Assembly (NCBI RefSeq): GCF_900143205.1
Contig: NZ_FRDH01000012.1
Span: forward strand, 61,682 to 125,681
Length of the DNA stretch: 64,000 nt
Direction: 5' to 3'
DNA from: Butyrivibrio hungatei DSM 14810
GTDB lineage: Bacteria > Bacillota > Clostridia > Lachnospirales > Lachnospiraceae
Under the pieces are notes generated by a model. That model was given only the letters and a program-made list of their open reading frames with translations, searched no databases and was not told the origin of the DNA. Shown piece by piece: positions 8,819 through 17,850 of the stretch (its first letter is position 1; each line of letters starts with the position of its first letter). Position numbers and translations under genes: made by a program.

Positions 8819-9784
8819 ATGCCTATTAAAATTCAAAATGACCTTCCTGCCAGAGAAATATTAGAGACAGAAAATATATTTGCAGTAGATGAAAATAGAG
8901 CTTTGCATCAGGATATCAGATCCCTCCAGATCTGTATTTTGAATCTTATGCCTTTAAAAGAGGACACGGAGCTTCAGCTCTTAAGGTCAATGTCAAATAC
9001 TCCTCTTCAGATTGATGTGTCATTTATGCAGATGAGTTCACATCATTCTACAAATACATCACCTAACCACTTAAACAGGTTCTACAATACCTTTGAAGAG
9101 CTCAAGGATAACACCTATGACGGACTTATCATTACAGGAGCCCCTGTGGAACAGATGGCTTTTGAAGAAGTAGACTACTGGGATGAGCTCTGTAAAGTAT
9201 TTGAGTGGTCTAAGACAAATGTAACTTCTACCTTCCATATTTGCTGGGGGGCTCAGGCCGGAATCTACTATCATTATGGAATCGACAAAGAGTACCTTGA
9301 TAAAAAGAGATTTGGAATATATAAGCATCGTGTAATGAACAGGAAAGTACCACTTGTACGAGGCTTTGACGATGTATTTTGTATGCCACATTCTCGTCAT
9401 ACTGAAACTCCTGCAGATAAGATCCACGCTTGTGATGATCTTGTTGTGCTGGCAGAATCAGAGGTTGCTGGCATTTTCCTTTGCATGAACAGATCTGGAA
9501 GCCAGATATTTGCTATGGGTCATGCTGAATATGATAGGCTTACCCTTGATGCAGAATATAAAAGAGATCTTTCCAAGGGACTTCCTATAGATATGCCTAT
9601 AAATTATTATCCAGATAATGATCCAAACAATAAGCCTGATCTTTTATGGAGAAGTCATGCAAATATCTTATATACTAACTGGCTCAACTACTACGTATAT
9701 CAGAATACTCCATATAAATGGGGCCAGATTCTTGATGAAGAAAAGAGAGAAATAGCTTCAAAGACACTTACACAGAAAATTTGA
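8819..9784 (+). CDS. metA: Homoserine O-acyltransferase MetA, probably acetyl-CoA specific
   Basis: Acylates L-homoserine at the first committed step of methionine synthesis. The protein has 321 residues of the MetA/HTS class. Catalytic C142 lies in HICWGAQ, and H235 and E237 in GHAEYD complete the active site, at exactly the standard numbering. Position 111 is Glu (APVEQ). In this family Glu at 111 is known to favour acetyl-CoA, whereas Gly favours succinyl-CoA, so O-acetylhomoserine is the likely product. The gene starts 22 bases after ligA; there is no room for a SAM riboswitch, so control must come from elsewhere or from the ligA transcript. Confidence 0.95.
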   Translation: MPIKIQNDLPAREILETENIFAVDENRALHQDIRSLQICILNLMPLKEDTELQLLRSMSNTPLQIDVSFMQMSSHHSTNTSPNHLNRFYNTFEELKDNTYDGLIITGAPVEQMAFEEVDYWDELCKVFEWSKTNVTSTFHICWGAQAGIYYHYGIDKEYLDKKRFGIYKHRVMNRKVPLVRGFDDVFCMPHSRHTETPADKIHACDDLVVLAESEVAGIFLCMNRSGSQIFAMGHAEYDRLTLDAEYKRDLSKGLPIDMPINYYPDNDPNNKPDLLWRSHANILYTNWLNYYVYQNTPYKWGQILDEEKREIASKTLTQKI

Positions 9785-9798
9785 CGGGAGGATTCAAA

Positions 9799-10623
9799 AT
9801 GAAGCTTAGAAATATTTATACCTGTTTTCCAGGTGGTAAACACAAGGTACTGACACTTAGCTATGATGATGGCAAGATTGCTGATAGGAGACTTGTGTCT
9901 ATCTTTAATGAATACGGACTTAAGGGAACATTTAATGTTAACTCTGATCTTTATGATTATCCTTGCACAGAGCCTTATGATCCAAGAATTCCTTTAAGCG
10001 AGTTTAAAGAACTATATAAAGGACACGAAGTTGCTTGTCACACAGCACAACATCCAACAATTGCCAGATGTCCAAAAGAACAGATGGTACTTCAGGTTAT
10101 CGAAGATAGAAGAAAACTTGAAGAAGCCCTTGGCTATACTGTTAGAGGCCTTGCTTATCCTAATGGCTCTTTTGATGATAATGTAGTAGACGCATTGAAG
10201 GCCTGTGGAATTGTTTATGCCAGAACAGTTCATTCAACACTTGGCTTTAGTATGCCAACTGATTTCCTTAGATGGAATCCAACATGTTCACACAGAAATG
10301 AAGCCTTGGAAAGACTTTCAAAGGAATTTTCAGAGCTTCATAAAACTCAGTATCTGTACATGATGTACGTATGGGGCCACAGCTACGAGTTTGAAAAAGA
10401 TGGCAACTGGAATATCATTGAGAAGTTTGCAAAGGATATGGGCGGTCACGAAGATATTTGGTACGCAACCAATATCGAGATCGTTGATTATATGGATGCT
10501 GCTTCAAGAATTCAGGTATCAGTTAATGGTGATTTTGCGTTTAATCCAAGTGCTATCAGTGTATGGCTGGAAGTAGACGGTAAGCACGTTGAACTTAAGC
10601 CTGGAGTAGTGACTGAGTTGTAA
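9799..10623 (+). CDS. Polysaccharide deacetylase (NodB-type), probably cytoplasmic
   Basis: Carbohydrate esterase family 4 fold. Motif 1 is LSYDDG (the metal-binding Asp pair present, with Ser-Tyr in place of the common Thr-Phe), motif 2 is CHTAQHP (two metal-binding His), and motif 3 is the YPNGSFDD segment. There is no signal peptide or membrane segment, which is unusual for a cell-wall deacetylase and suggests a cytoplasmic substrate; the substrate is not known. The start at 9799 follows GGGAGGA (9786-9792); an earlier in-frame Met overlaps metA. The 274 residues include a short C-terminal beta extension after about residue 235. Confidence 0.85.
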   Translation: MKLRNIYTCFPGGKHKVLTLSYDDGKIADRRLVSIFNEYGLKGTFNVNSDLYDYPCTEPYDPRIPLSEFKELYKGHEVACHTAQHPTIARCPKEQMVLQVIEDRRKLEEALGYTVRGLAYPNGSFDDNVVDALKACGIVYARTVHSTLGFSMPTDFLRWNPTCSHRNEALERLSKEFSELHKTQYLYMMYVWGHSYEFEKDGNWNIIEKFAKDMGGHEDIWYATNIEIVDYMDAASRIQVSVNGDFAFNPSAISVWLEVDGKHVELKPGVVTEL

Positions 10624-10698
10624 TTTTTCATTTAATAAGTTAAAATAAATATGTTAGGTTGTATATTTTTAGACGAAATTTGACAAGGAGATTATTTT

Positions 10699-11181
10699 AT
10701 GGCCCTTAATATGGAAAATGATGACCTTGAACCAAAGACTGATCTTAAGAAGAAACCAACCAAGAAGACTAAAGAGATGCTAGAAGAAAACGCTAAACAG
10801 ATTGAAGAATTAAAAGCTCTTCAGAAAGAGCTTACAGAAGAATTATCACAGCTTGATAAAGAAGACAAAGAACTTGGAGAACGTTCAGCTCTTAAGATGA
10901 AAGTTTCTCACAAGAAATTTGGTGAAGGCAAGGTTATAAGCCAGGATGGTAAATATATTGAGGTAAAATTCAGTGATGTTGTAAAGAAATTTGTTTTACC
11001 TGGATGTATTGCTGATAAATACTTAGAAGTAAGTGATGAGAGTGTTTATGAGTATTATGTGAAATGTAATGAGATTCACAAAAAGCGCATGAATGCAGAG
11101 CTTAAATCTAAGTCTGCTACATTTGCCATTCAGCGTCATGAAGACGCAATAGAAAAGCTTAATGCCAAATTAAAAGTATAA
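10699..11181 (+). CDS. Coiled-coil protein with UvrD/PcrA-type Tudor-like module
   Basis: No named family recognised. The first 70 residues are very rich in Lys and Glu and should form a coiled coil. Residues from about 70 to 110 (VSHKKFGEGKV, then a strand pattern and KKFVLPGC) resemble the small Tudor/KOW-like module at the C terminus of PcrA/UvrD helicases, which contacts RNA polymerase. The last 45 residues are again helical. The start follows AAGGAG (10684-10689). A role in nucleic-acid or RNA polymerase binding is only an inference from the module. The gene stands alone and ends at a terminator. Confidence 0.6.
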   Translation: MALNMENDDLEPKTDLKKKPTKKTKEMLEENAKQIEELKALQKELTEELSQLDKEDKELGERSALKMKVSHKKFGEGKVISQDGKYIEVKFSDVVKKFVLPGCIADKYLEVSDESVYEYYVKCNEIHKKRMNAELKSKSATFAIQRHEDAIEKLNAKLKV

Positions 11182-11200
11182 CTAAATATTAGAAATTTAA

Positions 11201-11227
11201 AGGCACGCCATGAGGCGTGCCTTTTTT
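11201..11227. terminator. Terminator between convergent genes
   Basis: AGGCACGCC (11201-11209) and GGCGTGCCT (11214-11222) form a perfect nine-pair stem with a four-base loop. T runs on the plus side (11222-11227), while the minus side reads a weaker T-rich tail, so it probably serves both convergent genes but best the plus strand. Confidence 0.88.
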
Positions 11228-11228
11228 A

Positions 11229-14200
11229 TTACATTGCTTTATTTTCTTCAACTTTCTTTTGAGCTGTAGAGAGCATAAGCTTGATCCTGTTAAGCTGGTT
11301 AACTTCAGAAGCGCCTGGATCATAGTCAATTGCTACGATATTACATCCAGGATAAAGATGTCTCATCTGCTTGATAACTCCCTTACCTACTACATGGTTT
11401 GGAAGACATCCAAATGGCTGCGTACAAACAATGTTTGAAGCACCTTCTTTGATAAGCTCAACCATTTCACCTGTAAGGAACCAGCCTTCACCTGTCTGAT
11501 TTCCGATACTAACGATAGGCTTAGCATATTCAACAAGTTTATAGATGCTTGTTGGAGGATCAAAGTGTACACTCTTTTTAAATGCTTTTGTAGCCCCTGA
11601 GCGAAGTCTTTCAATTGCCCAGATGCCAGCTTTACAAAATGCAGCTGTCTTTTTGCTTGTTCCAAGCTCTTCAGCTTTGTAAATCTGATTGTAGAAGCAG
11701 TAGAGCATGAAATCAATAAGATCAGGAACAACTGCTTCAGCACCTTCAGCTTCTAGAAGCTCTACAAGGTGATTGTTTGCAGCTGGAGCAAATTTAACAA
11801 GAATTTCTCCAACCACACCAACTCTTGGCTTTACTTCATCTGTGATCTCAATCTTATCAAAATCAGCAATGATATCAGCACAGATCTTTTCAAATTTAAA
11901 GATATTCATGTGCTTGGCTGATACAAAGTCCTGACAAACCTTAAGCCATTTTGCATGGCAGGCATCAACTGAACCAGGAACCTTCTCATAAGGACGCATC
12001 CTATATACGCATCTCATGAATATATCACCAAAGATTGCTCCAAAAGCAGCTCTTTCAAGCATTTCAAGATTGATATGGAAGCCAGGATTTGCTTCAAGCT
12101 TTGAAAGGTTAAGTGAAACAACAGGAATCTGCTCCATACCTGCCTTTTTAAGAGCTCTTCTGATAAATCCTACATAGTTTGTTGCTCTGCATCCACCACC
12201 TGTCTGTGACATGATGACAGCAGTTCTGTTAAGGTCATATTTGCCTGAATGAAGCTCATCCATGATCTGACCAACAACCCAAAGAGATGGATAACAAGCA
12301 TCATTATTAACGTACTTAAGACCCATATCAATGGCGTGACGATTGTCATTTTGCATTACAACGAAGTTATAACCGCAAGATCTAAAAGCTGGCTCCAAGA
12401 TGTCAAAGTGAATAGGAGACATCTGAGGACAGAGAATAGTGTAGTTCTTTCTCATTTCTTCTGTGAAAAGAACTCTGTTAATAGCGCTTGATTTGATAGT
12501 TCTTTCTTTATTCTTTTGCTTACGAACTCTGATAGCGGCAAGAAGAGAACGAACTCTGATCCTAGCACTACCAAGGTTATTTACTTCGTCGATCTTAAGA
12601 CATGTATATATCTTGTCTGATCCTGAAAGGATATCGTTGACCTGATCTGTTGTAACTGCGTCAAGACCGCATCCAAAGGAATTAAGCTGAATAAGATCAA
12701 GATCATCCCTTGTCTTAACAAAGCTTGCTGCAGCATAAAGTCTTGAATGATACATCCACTGGTCAGATACGATAAGGGGTCTTTCTGGAGTGCCAAGATG
12801 AGATACAGAATCCTCTGTAAGAACTGCAACACCGTATGAGCAGATCATATCAGGAATACCATGGTTGATCTCCGGATCTACGTGGTATGGACGTCCAGCA
12901 AGAACAATACCATGTTTGCCGTTTTCTTCCATCCATTTAATTGTTTCTTCACCCTTTTTTTGAATATCAAGCCTTGCTTTAGCCATTTCATCCCAGCCAG
13001 CCTTAGCTGCTTTTATGACTTCCTCAGCTGGAATTTCAGCAAATTCTTTTACAAGGGCAGTAGTTGCTGTCTCAAGTGAAGTGAATGCCATAAATGGGTT
13101 TCTAAGCTTAACATTACCATTTGTGATGGCTTCAACGTTGTTTTTAATATTCTCAGAATAAGAAGTTACTATAGGGCAGTTGTAGTGGTTAGTTGCACCC
13201 TTAACTTCTTCTCTTTCATAAAAAAGTCCTGGATAGAAGATAAAATCTACCTTTTGTTTAATGAGCCATTCAATATGGCCGTGAGAAAGCTTGGCAGGAT
13301 AGCACTCAGACTCACTAGGAATAGACTCAATTCCAAGTTCATAGATCTGATGAGTTGATCTAGGAGATAAAACTACCTGATATCCAAGGTTAGTAAAGAA
13401 GGTAAACCAGAAAGGATAGTTCTCGTAGAAATTAAGAACTCTTGGAATACCTACGCTACCTCTTTTTGCCTTTTCTGCGCTAAGAGGCTCATAGCCAAAT
13501 ATTCTCTTATATTTATAATCAAAGAGGTTAGGAATGTTCTTTTCGTTCTTGACCTTGCCGATTCCTCTTTCACATCTGTTGCCAGAAATGTGTGTACGGC
13601 CACCCGTAAATTTATTGACAGTAAGTCTGCAGTGGTTTGTGCAACCCTGACATGTAGTCATGCTGGTTGTATATTCAAGGTTGTTGATCTGATCAATGCT
13701 AAGCATTGTAGTCTTGTAATCATCAGTCTCAAAGAAACGATCTCTTGCGATAAGAGCAGCACCAAAAGCACCCATGATACCTGCGATATCAGGTCTTATG
13801 GCTTCTGCACCAGAAATGATCTCAAATGCTCTAAGAACTGCATCATTATAGAAAGTACCGCCCTGAACTACAATGTGTTCTCCAAGGTCCTTGGCATCTG
13901 AAACCTTGATAACCTTAAATAGAGCGTTTTTAATAACAGAATAAGCAAGTCCTGATGAAATATCAGCTACATCTGCGCCTTCCTTCTGAGCCTGCTTAAC
14001 TCGTGAGTTCATAAATACAGTACATCTTGTACCAAGGTCTACTGGAGATTTAGCATATAAAGCAACTTTAGCAAAATCCTGAACAGTATAATCAAGAGAT
14101 TTGGCAAAGGTCTCAATGAATGAACCGCAGCCTGAAGAACAAGCTTCGTTAAGCTGAACAGAGTCAACTGATTGATTTTTGATGTGGATGCATTTCATGT

Positions 14201-15476
14201 CCTGTCCGCCAATATCAAGGATACAGTCTACCTCAGGATCAAAGAAAGCAGCAGCATTGTAGTGAGCGATTGTTTCTACTTCGCCATCATCAAGTAAAAG
14301 AGCTGATTTAAGTAGCGCTTCTCCATAACCGGTTGAGCAGGCTCTGGAAATTTTAACACCTTCAGGCATCAGCTTATAGATTTCCTGGATTGAAGAAATA
14401 GCAGTTTTTAGTGGGCTTCCGTTGTTACTTGAATAGAACGAATAGAGAAGATCACCATCTTCACTGATAAGTGCACACTTTGTAGTAGTAGAACCAGCAT
14501 CGATTCCAAGGAAAGCATTACCCTTATAGCTATCAAGCTTTCTAGTCTTAACCTTGTACTGATCCTGGCGATTTCTGAATTCCTTGTAATCTTCCTCATT
14601 TTTGAATAGAGGATCAAGTCTTGAAACTTCAGCATCCATAACGATCTTGTGTGAGAGCTTTGAAACCATCTCATCCATTGAGTAGGATATTTCTTCTTTT
14701 GCATTTAATGCTGAACCAATAGCTGCAAAAAGATGAGAGTTGTCAGTTTCAATAGTATGTTCCTCATCAAGCTTAAGAGTCCTGATAAATGCAGCCTTAA
14801 GCTGATCAAGGAAGTGAAGAGGACCGCCTAAAAATGCAACGTGTCCTCTAATAGGCTTACCACAAGCAAGACCAGAAATTGTCTGATTAACTACAGCCTG
14901 GAAAATAGAAGCAGAGAGATCTTCCTTGGTTGCTCCTTCATTGATAAGAGGCTGTATATCTGACTTAGCAAATACTCCGCATCTAGCTGCAATAGTATAA
15001 AGGGAATTGTAGTTCTTGGCATATTCATTTAGACCTGATGCATCTGTCTGTAAAAGAGCTGCCATCTGGTCAATAAAAGAACCTGTACCACCGGCACAGA
15101 TACCGTTCATACGTTGTTCAACATTTCCATCCTCAAAGTAAATGATCTTGGCATCTTCACCGCCAAGTTCGATAGCTACATCTGTTTTAGGAGCAAGCTT
15201 TTTGAGTGAAGTAGATACTGCAATAACTTCCTGAACGAAAGGCACTTCAAGGTGCTTGGCGAGAGTAAGTCCGCCAGAACCTGTTATCACAGGATGTATA
15301 GTTACATTCCCGCTTATTTTATATGCTTCTTGAAGAAGATCTGCTAAAGTCTCCTGAATATTAGCAAAATGTCTTTTATAATCTGAAAAAATGATATTTG
15401 AATCTTTATCAAGCAGTGCGACTTTGACAGTTGTAGAACCAATGTCTATGCCTAATGTATAGTCTTTAGAAATCAT
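11229..15476 (-). CDS. Giant fused activator of the 2-hydroxyacyl-CoA dehydratase activator family
   Basis: 1415 residues. Two complete BadF/BadG/BcrA/BcrD-type ATPase (ASKHA) domains stand in tandem: about 6-265 ([11 protein letters not shown]; cluster Cys C127 and C166, the same numbers as in HgdC) and about 322-585 ([12 protein letters not shown]446 and C485). Then comes a Cys-rich linker (C609, C612, C616, C635), a DUF2229-like region (about 670-900), and a C-terminal part resembling the dehydratase/double-cubane-cluster reductase fold with several more Cys. Activators of this family use ATP to push one low-potential electron from a [4Fe-4S] cluster to a partner. Here activator and probable acceptor are one chain. 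The substrate is unknown, and no dehydratase genes lie beside it. The start has AAGAGG upstream, and a good promoter lies about 50 bases further up. Confidence 0.85.
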   Translation of the reverse strand: MISKDYTLGIDIGSTTVKVALLDKDSNIIFSDYKRHFANIQETLADLLQEAYKISGNVTIHPVITGSGGLTLAKHLEVPFVQEVIAVSTSLKKLAPKTDVAIELGGEDAKIIYFEDGNVEQRMNGICAGGTGSFIDQMAALLQTDASGLNEYAKNYNSLYTIAARCGVFAKSDIQPLINEGATKEDLSASIFQAVVNQTISGLACGKPIRGHVAFLGGPLHFLDQLKAAFIRTLKLDEEHTIETDNSHLFAAIGSALNAKEEISYSMDEMVSKLSHKIVMDAEVSRLDPLFKNEEDYKEFRNRQDQYKVKTRKLDSYKGNAFLGIDAGSTTTKCALISEDGDLLYSFYSSNNGSPLKTAISSIQEIYKLMPEGVKISRACSTGYGEALLKSALLLDDGEVETIAHYNAAAFFDPEVDCILDIGGQDMKCIHIKNQSVDSVQLNEACSSGCGSFIETFAKSLDYTVQDFAKVALYAKSPVDLGTRCTVFMNSRVKQAQKEGADVADISSGLAYSVIKNALFKVIKVSDAKDLGEHIVVQGGTFYNDAVLRAFEIISGAEAIRPDIAGIMGAFGAALIARDRFFETDDYKTTMLSIDQINNLEYTTSMTTCQGCTNHCRLTVNKFTGGRTHISGNRCERGIGKVKNEKNIPNLFDYKYKRIFGYEPLSAEKAKRGSVGIPRVLNFYENYPFWFTFFTNLGYQVVLSPRSTHQIYELGIESIPSESECYPAKLSHGHIEWLIKQKVDFIFYPGLFYEREEVKGATNHYNCPIVTSYSENIKNNVEAITNGNVKLRNPFMAFTSLETATTALVKEFAEIPAEEVIKAAKAGWDEMAKARLDIQKKGEETIKWMEENGKHGIVLAGRPYHVDPEINHGIPDMICSYGVAVLTEDSVSHLGTPERPLIVSDQWMYHSRLYAAASFVKTRDDLDLIQLNSFGCGLDAVTTDQVNDILSGSDKIYTCLKIDEVNNLGSARIRVRSLLAAIRVRKQKNKERTIKSSAINRVLFTEEMRKNYTILCPQMSPIHFDILEPAFRSCGYNFVVMQNDNRHAIDMGLKYVNNDACYPSLWVVGQIMDELHSGKYDLNRTAVIMSQTGGGCRATNYVGFIRRALKKAGMEQIPVVSLNLSKLEANPGFHINLEMLERAAFGAIFGDIFMRCVYRMRPYEKVPGSVDACHAKWLKVCQDFVSAKHMNIFKFEKICADIIADFDKIEITDEVKPRVGVVGEILVKFAPAANNHLVELLEAEGAEAVVPDLIDFMLYCFYNQIYKAEELGTSKKTAAFCKAGIWAIERLRSGATKAFKKSVHFDPPTSIYKLVEYAKPIVSIGNQTGEGWFLTGEMVELIKEGASNIVCTQPFGCLPNHVVGKGVIKQMRHLYPGCNIVAIDYDPGASEVNQLNRIKLMLSTAQKKVEENKAM

Positions 15477-15526
15477 GTAATACCTCTTATTTCTTCTAAT
15501 AAATGTTGCTCAAGGCAATCTCTATG

Positions 15527-15555
15527 ATTATAAAGCAGGTGTCTATAAAAATCAA
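15527..15555 (-). promoter_or_regulatory. Promoter of the fused activator gene
   Basis: Read on the minus strand: TTGATT (15550-15555), a 17-base spacer, then a perfect TATAAT (15527-15532). It lies about 50 bases upstream of the start codon at 15476. Confidence 0.7.
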
Positions 15556-15560
15556 TCGAC

Positions 15561-15589
15561 GTAGTTTTGTAAACTACTTTAAGTAAAGT
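15561..15589. repeat. Two adjacent palindromes between divergent promoters
   Basis: GTAGTTT-tgt-AAACTAC (15561-15577) is a perfect inverted repeat. It is followed, sharing two bases, by ACTTTA-AG-TAAAGT (15576-15589), also perfect. They lie just upstream of the -35 of the minus-strand activator promoter and about 70 bases upstream of the plus-strand HD-GYP promoter. The position suggests an operator. No T run follows on the plus strand, which argues against a terminator there. The regulator is not identified. Confidence 0.55.
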
Positions 15590-15654
15590 AATATTATGTA
15601 AGTATTAAATAACGCTAAAATATAACATGAATAATCGAATGAACGTTTGTGCTG

Positions 15655-15663
15655 TGTTATAAT
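15655..15663 (+). promoter_or_regulatory. Extended -10 promoter of the HD-GYP gene
   Basis: TGT-TATAAT (15655-15663) is a consensus extended -10 element; the -35 is poor (TCGAAT at 17 bases). Transcription from about 15670 would rule out start codons upstream of it and supports the TTG start at 15703. Confidence 0.65.
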
Positions 15664-15702
15664 CTATTCAGAATGGTGTTTCTATCCAATGGAGGATTGG
15701 AA

Positions 15703-17838
15703 TTGAAAATATCAATGCGCAAATCTAAATATAATATTTTCTGTAGAATTCTTCTGATAAACATTGGCATAATAACTAATGTATTGCTCTCATTTATTAC
15801 TAATAAATTTAAAATGCCTATATTTTTAGACTCTACCGGAACCATGATAGTAGCATCGATAGGCGGTATATTTCCTGGAATTTTATGCGGCGTTGTATCT
15901 AACGTTTTATCTTCGATCTTTTATAGACCAAACATTTATTTTGGCTTTATTAACGCTTTAATAGCAATCTTTACTGCTTGGTTCTTTAGAGAAGAAAAAT
16001 ATAAAAGAGCTAAAAACATCCTTCTATTTATTATCTCGATCGGTGTCATTAATGGCGTATTTAGCGCCCTTGTTAAATGGTTCTTTTTAAAAACTCCAGA
16101 AAGTACACCAATCCTAGATTCAATAGAATCTATAACTGACTTTATTGGTGTTAGTGATCTTACTTCTTATTCACTTGTTGAAATATTTATCAATATCTTT
16201 GATAAAGCAATATCTATTACTGTAGCTCTTTTTATATTCTATGTGGTGCCGGAAAAAATACGCCTTGGTATCAGAAATTCCGCCTGGAGACAAAAACCTC
16301 TTACTGTAGAAGAGACAAAAGAGCTTGGAATAGTCAGTAAGGATAGTAAACATTCATTAAGTGTCAGATTAACATGTATGTTATTTATCTGTGCCATTTC
16401 CCTTACAGGTATTATGTGCTGGGTTGGAATCGGGCTTTATTATGATAATTCTAAAGAAGAAAAAGCTGAATCAGCATTAAATGCAGCTAGTTACGCTGCC
16501 AGCTATATTGATCCATACAAGATTGATGATTACATTGAAAAAAGTGAATTTTCCCTTGAATATACTCAGACCAAGCTTTTTATTAATACCATTAAAACAA
16601 ATGCTATTGGCGTAGACTATCTGTACATAGTCAAGATGACAAAAGATGGTTATTATTACGTTTTTGACGCAGATAAAAAAGATGGTACTAGTCATAAAGC
16701 TGGAGAATTTGTTCCATTTGATAAGGAACTTCTTCCATATGTAAATGGATTTTTGGATGGAACAGAAATTGGAACCATAGAAACAGATGGATTGTCAGGT
16801 TGGGTATTAACTTCATATTATCCAATAACTGATAATAACGGTATCTGTAGAGGCTATGCCTGTGCTGGCGTATCACTTGAATATATGACACAATATATGA
16901 CTAAATTTATTATGCGCGTAGTCCTTATCATGTCATCCTTCTTCATTCTTATATTTGCTTTTGGTCTGTGGATGGCTGGAACACTAATGGTTTATCCTAT
17001 CAACAGTATAGAAAAAAGTATTGAAGAGTTCATTGAAGCTGGAGATGACCAGAAAAAGCTTGATGCAGCTGTAAAGAAAATGAGGACTATCAATATACAG
17101 ACAGAAGACGAGCTTGAAAAAATGTATCACATAATCTGTGACATGGCTTTAAATCAGACTGAGATCATCAGAAATGTCCGCAGAATTTCTGATTCAACCA
17201 TGAAGATGCAAGATGGTCTTATTGTCACCATGGCGGATATGGTTGAAAGCAGAGACTCTGATACAGGTGCACACGTTCAGAAAACTTCTGAGTATGTAAG
17301 AATCATATCAGAAGGATTATATAGAAAGGGATATTATCCGGAAAAGATAAATCCTAAGTTCATATCAAATTGTGTCAGAAGTGCTCCTTTGCATGATATT
17401 GGAAAGATAAATATCTCAGATAAGATCCTTAATAAACCGGGCAAGCTCACAGACGAAGAGTTTGCAATCATGAAGACACATACAACTGCAGGTAGAGAGA
17501 TCATTGAGAAGACTATCAATACTGTTAAGGGAGAAAGTTACCTTAAGGAAGCAAGGAATATGGCCGCTTATCACCATGAAAGATGGGATGGTAAAGGTTA
17601 TCCCGAAGGCCTTCATGGAGAGGTTATTCCGTTATCAGCCCGCATAATGGCGGTTGCTGATGTATTCGATGCGTTAACTTCTCCTAGAGTTTATAAACAG
17701 GCTTTTTCTTTGGATAAAGCTCTTTCTATCATAAAGGAAGAATCTGGAAAGCAGTTTGATCCAAAGTGTGTAGAAGTATTACTTGATTCACTAGATGAAG
17801 TAAAGGTTGTTCTTGGCAAATATAACCATAGTGTTTAA
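15703..17838 (+). CDS. Membrane-bound HD-GYP protein, probable c-di-GMP phosphodiesterase
   Basis: The 711 residues hold: an N-terminal block of about five to six membrane helices (about 10-185) resembling small-molecule-binding or ECF-like sensor modules; a further membrane helix (about 220-250); an extracellular sensor domain of Cache-like appearance (about 255-400); a membrane helix (about 405-430); a HAMP-like linker; and a C-terminal HD-GYP domain. The HD-GYP domain is complete: HDIGK (H564, D565), HHERWDG (H624, H625) and GYP (632-634), so hydrolysis of c-di-GMP is likely. The start is TTG at 15703, six bases after GGAGGA (15691-15696); the next ATG at 15715 is too far from that site. 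The kinase gene follows after 12 bases, so the two are probably co-transcribed. Confidence 0.88.
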   Translation: MKISMRKSKYNIFCRILLINIGIITNVLLSFITNKFKMPIFLDSTGTMIVASIGGIFPGILCGVVSNVLSSIFYRPNIYFGFINALIAIFTAWFFREEKYKRAKNILLFIISIGVINGVFSALVKWFFLKTPESTPILDSIESITDFIGVSDLTSYSLVEIFINIFDKAISITVALFIFYVVPEKIRLGIRNSAWRQKPLTVEETKELGIVSKDSKHSLSVRLTCMLFICAISLTGIMCWVGIGLYYDNSKEEKAESALNAASYAASYIDPYKIDDYIEKSEFSLEYTQTKLFINTIKTNAIGVDYLYIVKMTKDGYYYVFDADKKDGTSHKAGEFVPFDKELLPYVNGFLDGTEIGTIETDGLSGWVLTSYYPITDNNGICRGYACAGVSLEYMTQYMTKFIMRVVLIMSSFFILIFAFGLWMAGTLMVYPINSIEKSIEEFIEAGDDQKKLDAAVKKMRTINIQTEDELEKMYHIICDMALNQTEIIRNVRRISDSTMKMQDGLIVTMADMVESRDSDTGAHVQKTSEYVRIISEGLYRKGYYPEKINPKFISNCVRSAPLHDIGKINISDKILNKPGKLTDEEFAIMKTHTTAGREIIEKTINTVKGESYLKEARNMAAYHHERWDGKGYPEGLHGEVIPLSARIMAVADVFDALTSPRVYKQAFSLDKALSIIKEESGKQFDPKCVEVLLDSLDEVKVVLGKYNHSV

Positions 17839-17850
17839 TGGAGAATATCT

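Noticed and set aside
11390..14704. Several open frames of 60-117 codons on both strands inside the giant activator gene
   Set aside because: They lie antisense or out of frame to a continuous 1415-residue protein with clear motifs and have no ribosome binding sites or recognisable products.
15561..15589. Palindromes as a transcription terminator
   Set aside because: They lie upstream of both divergent genes and have no following T run in the plus direction.
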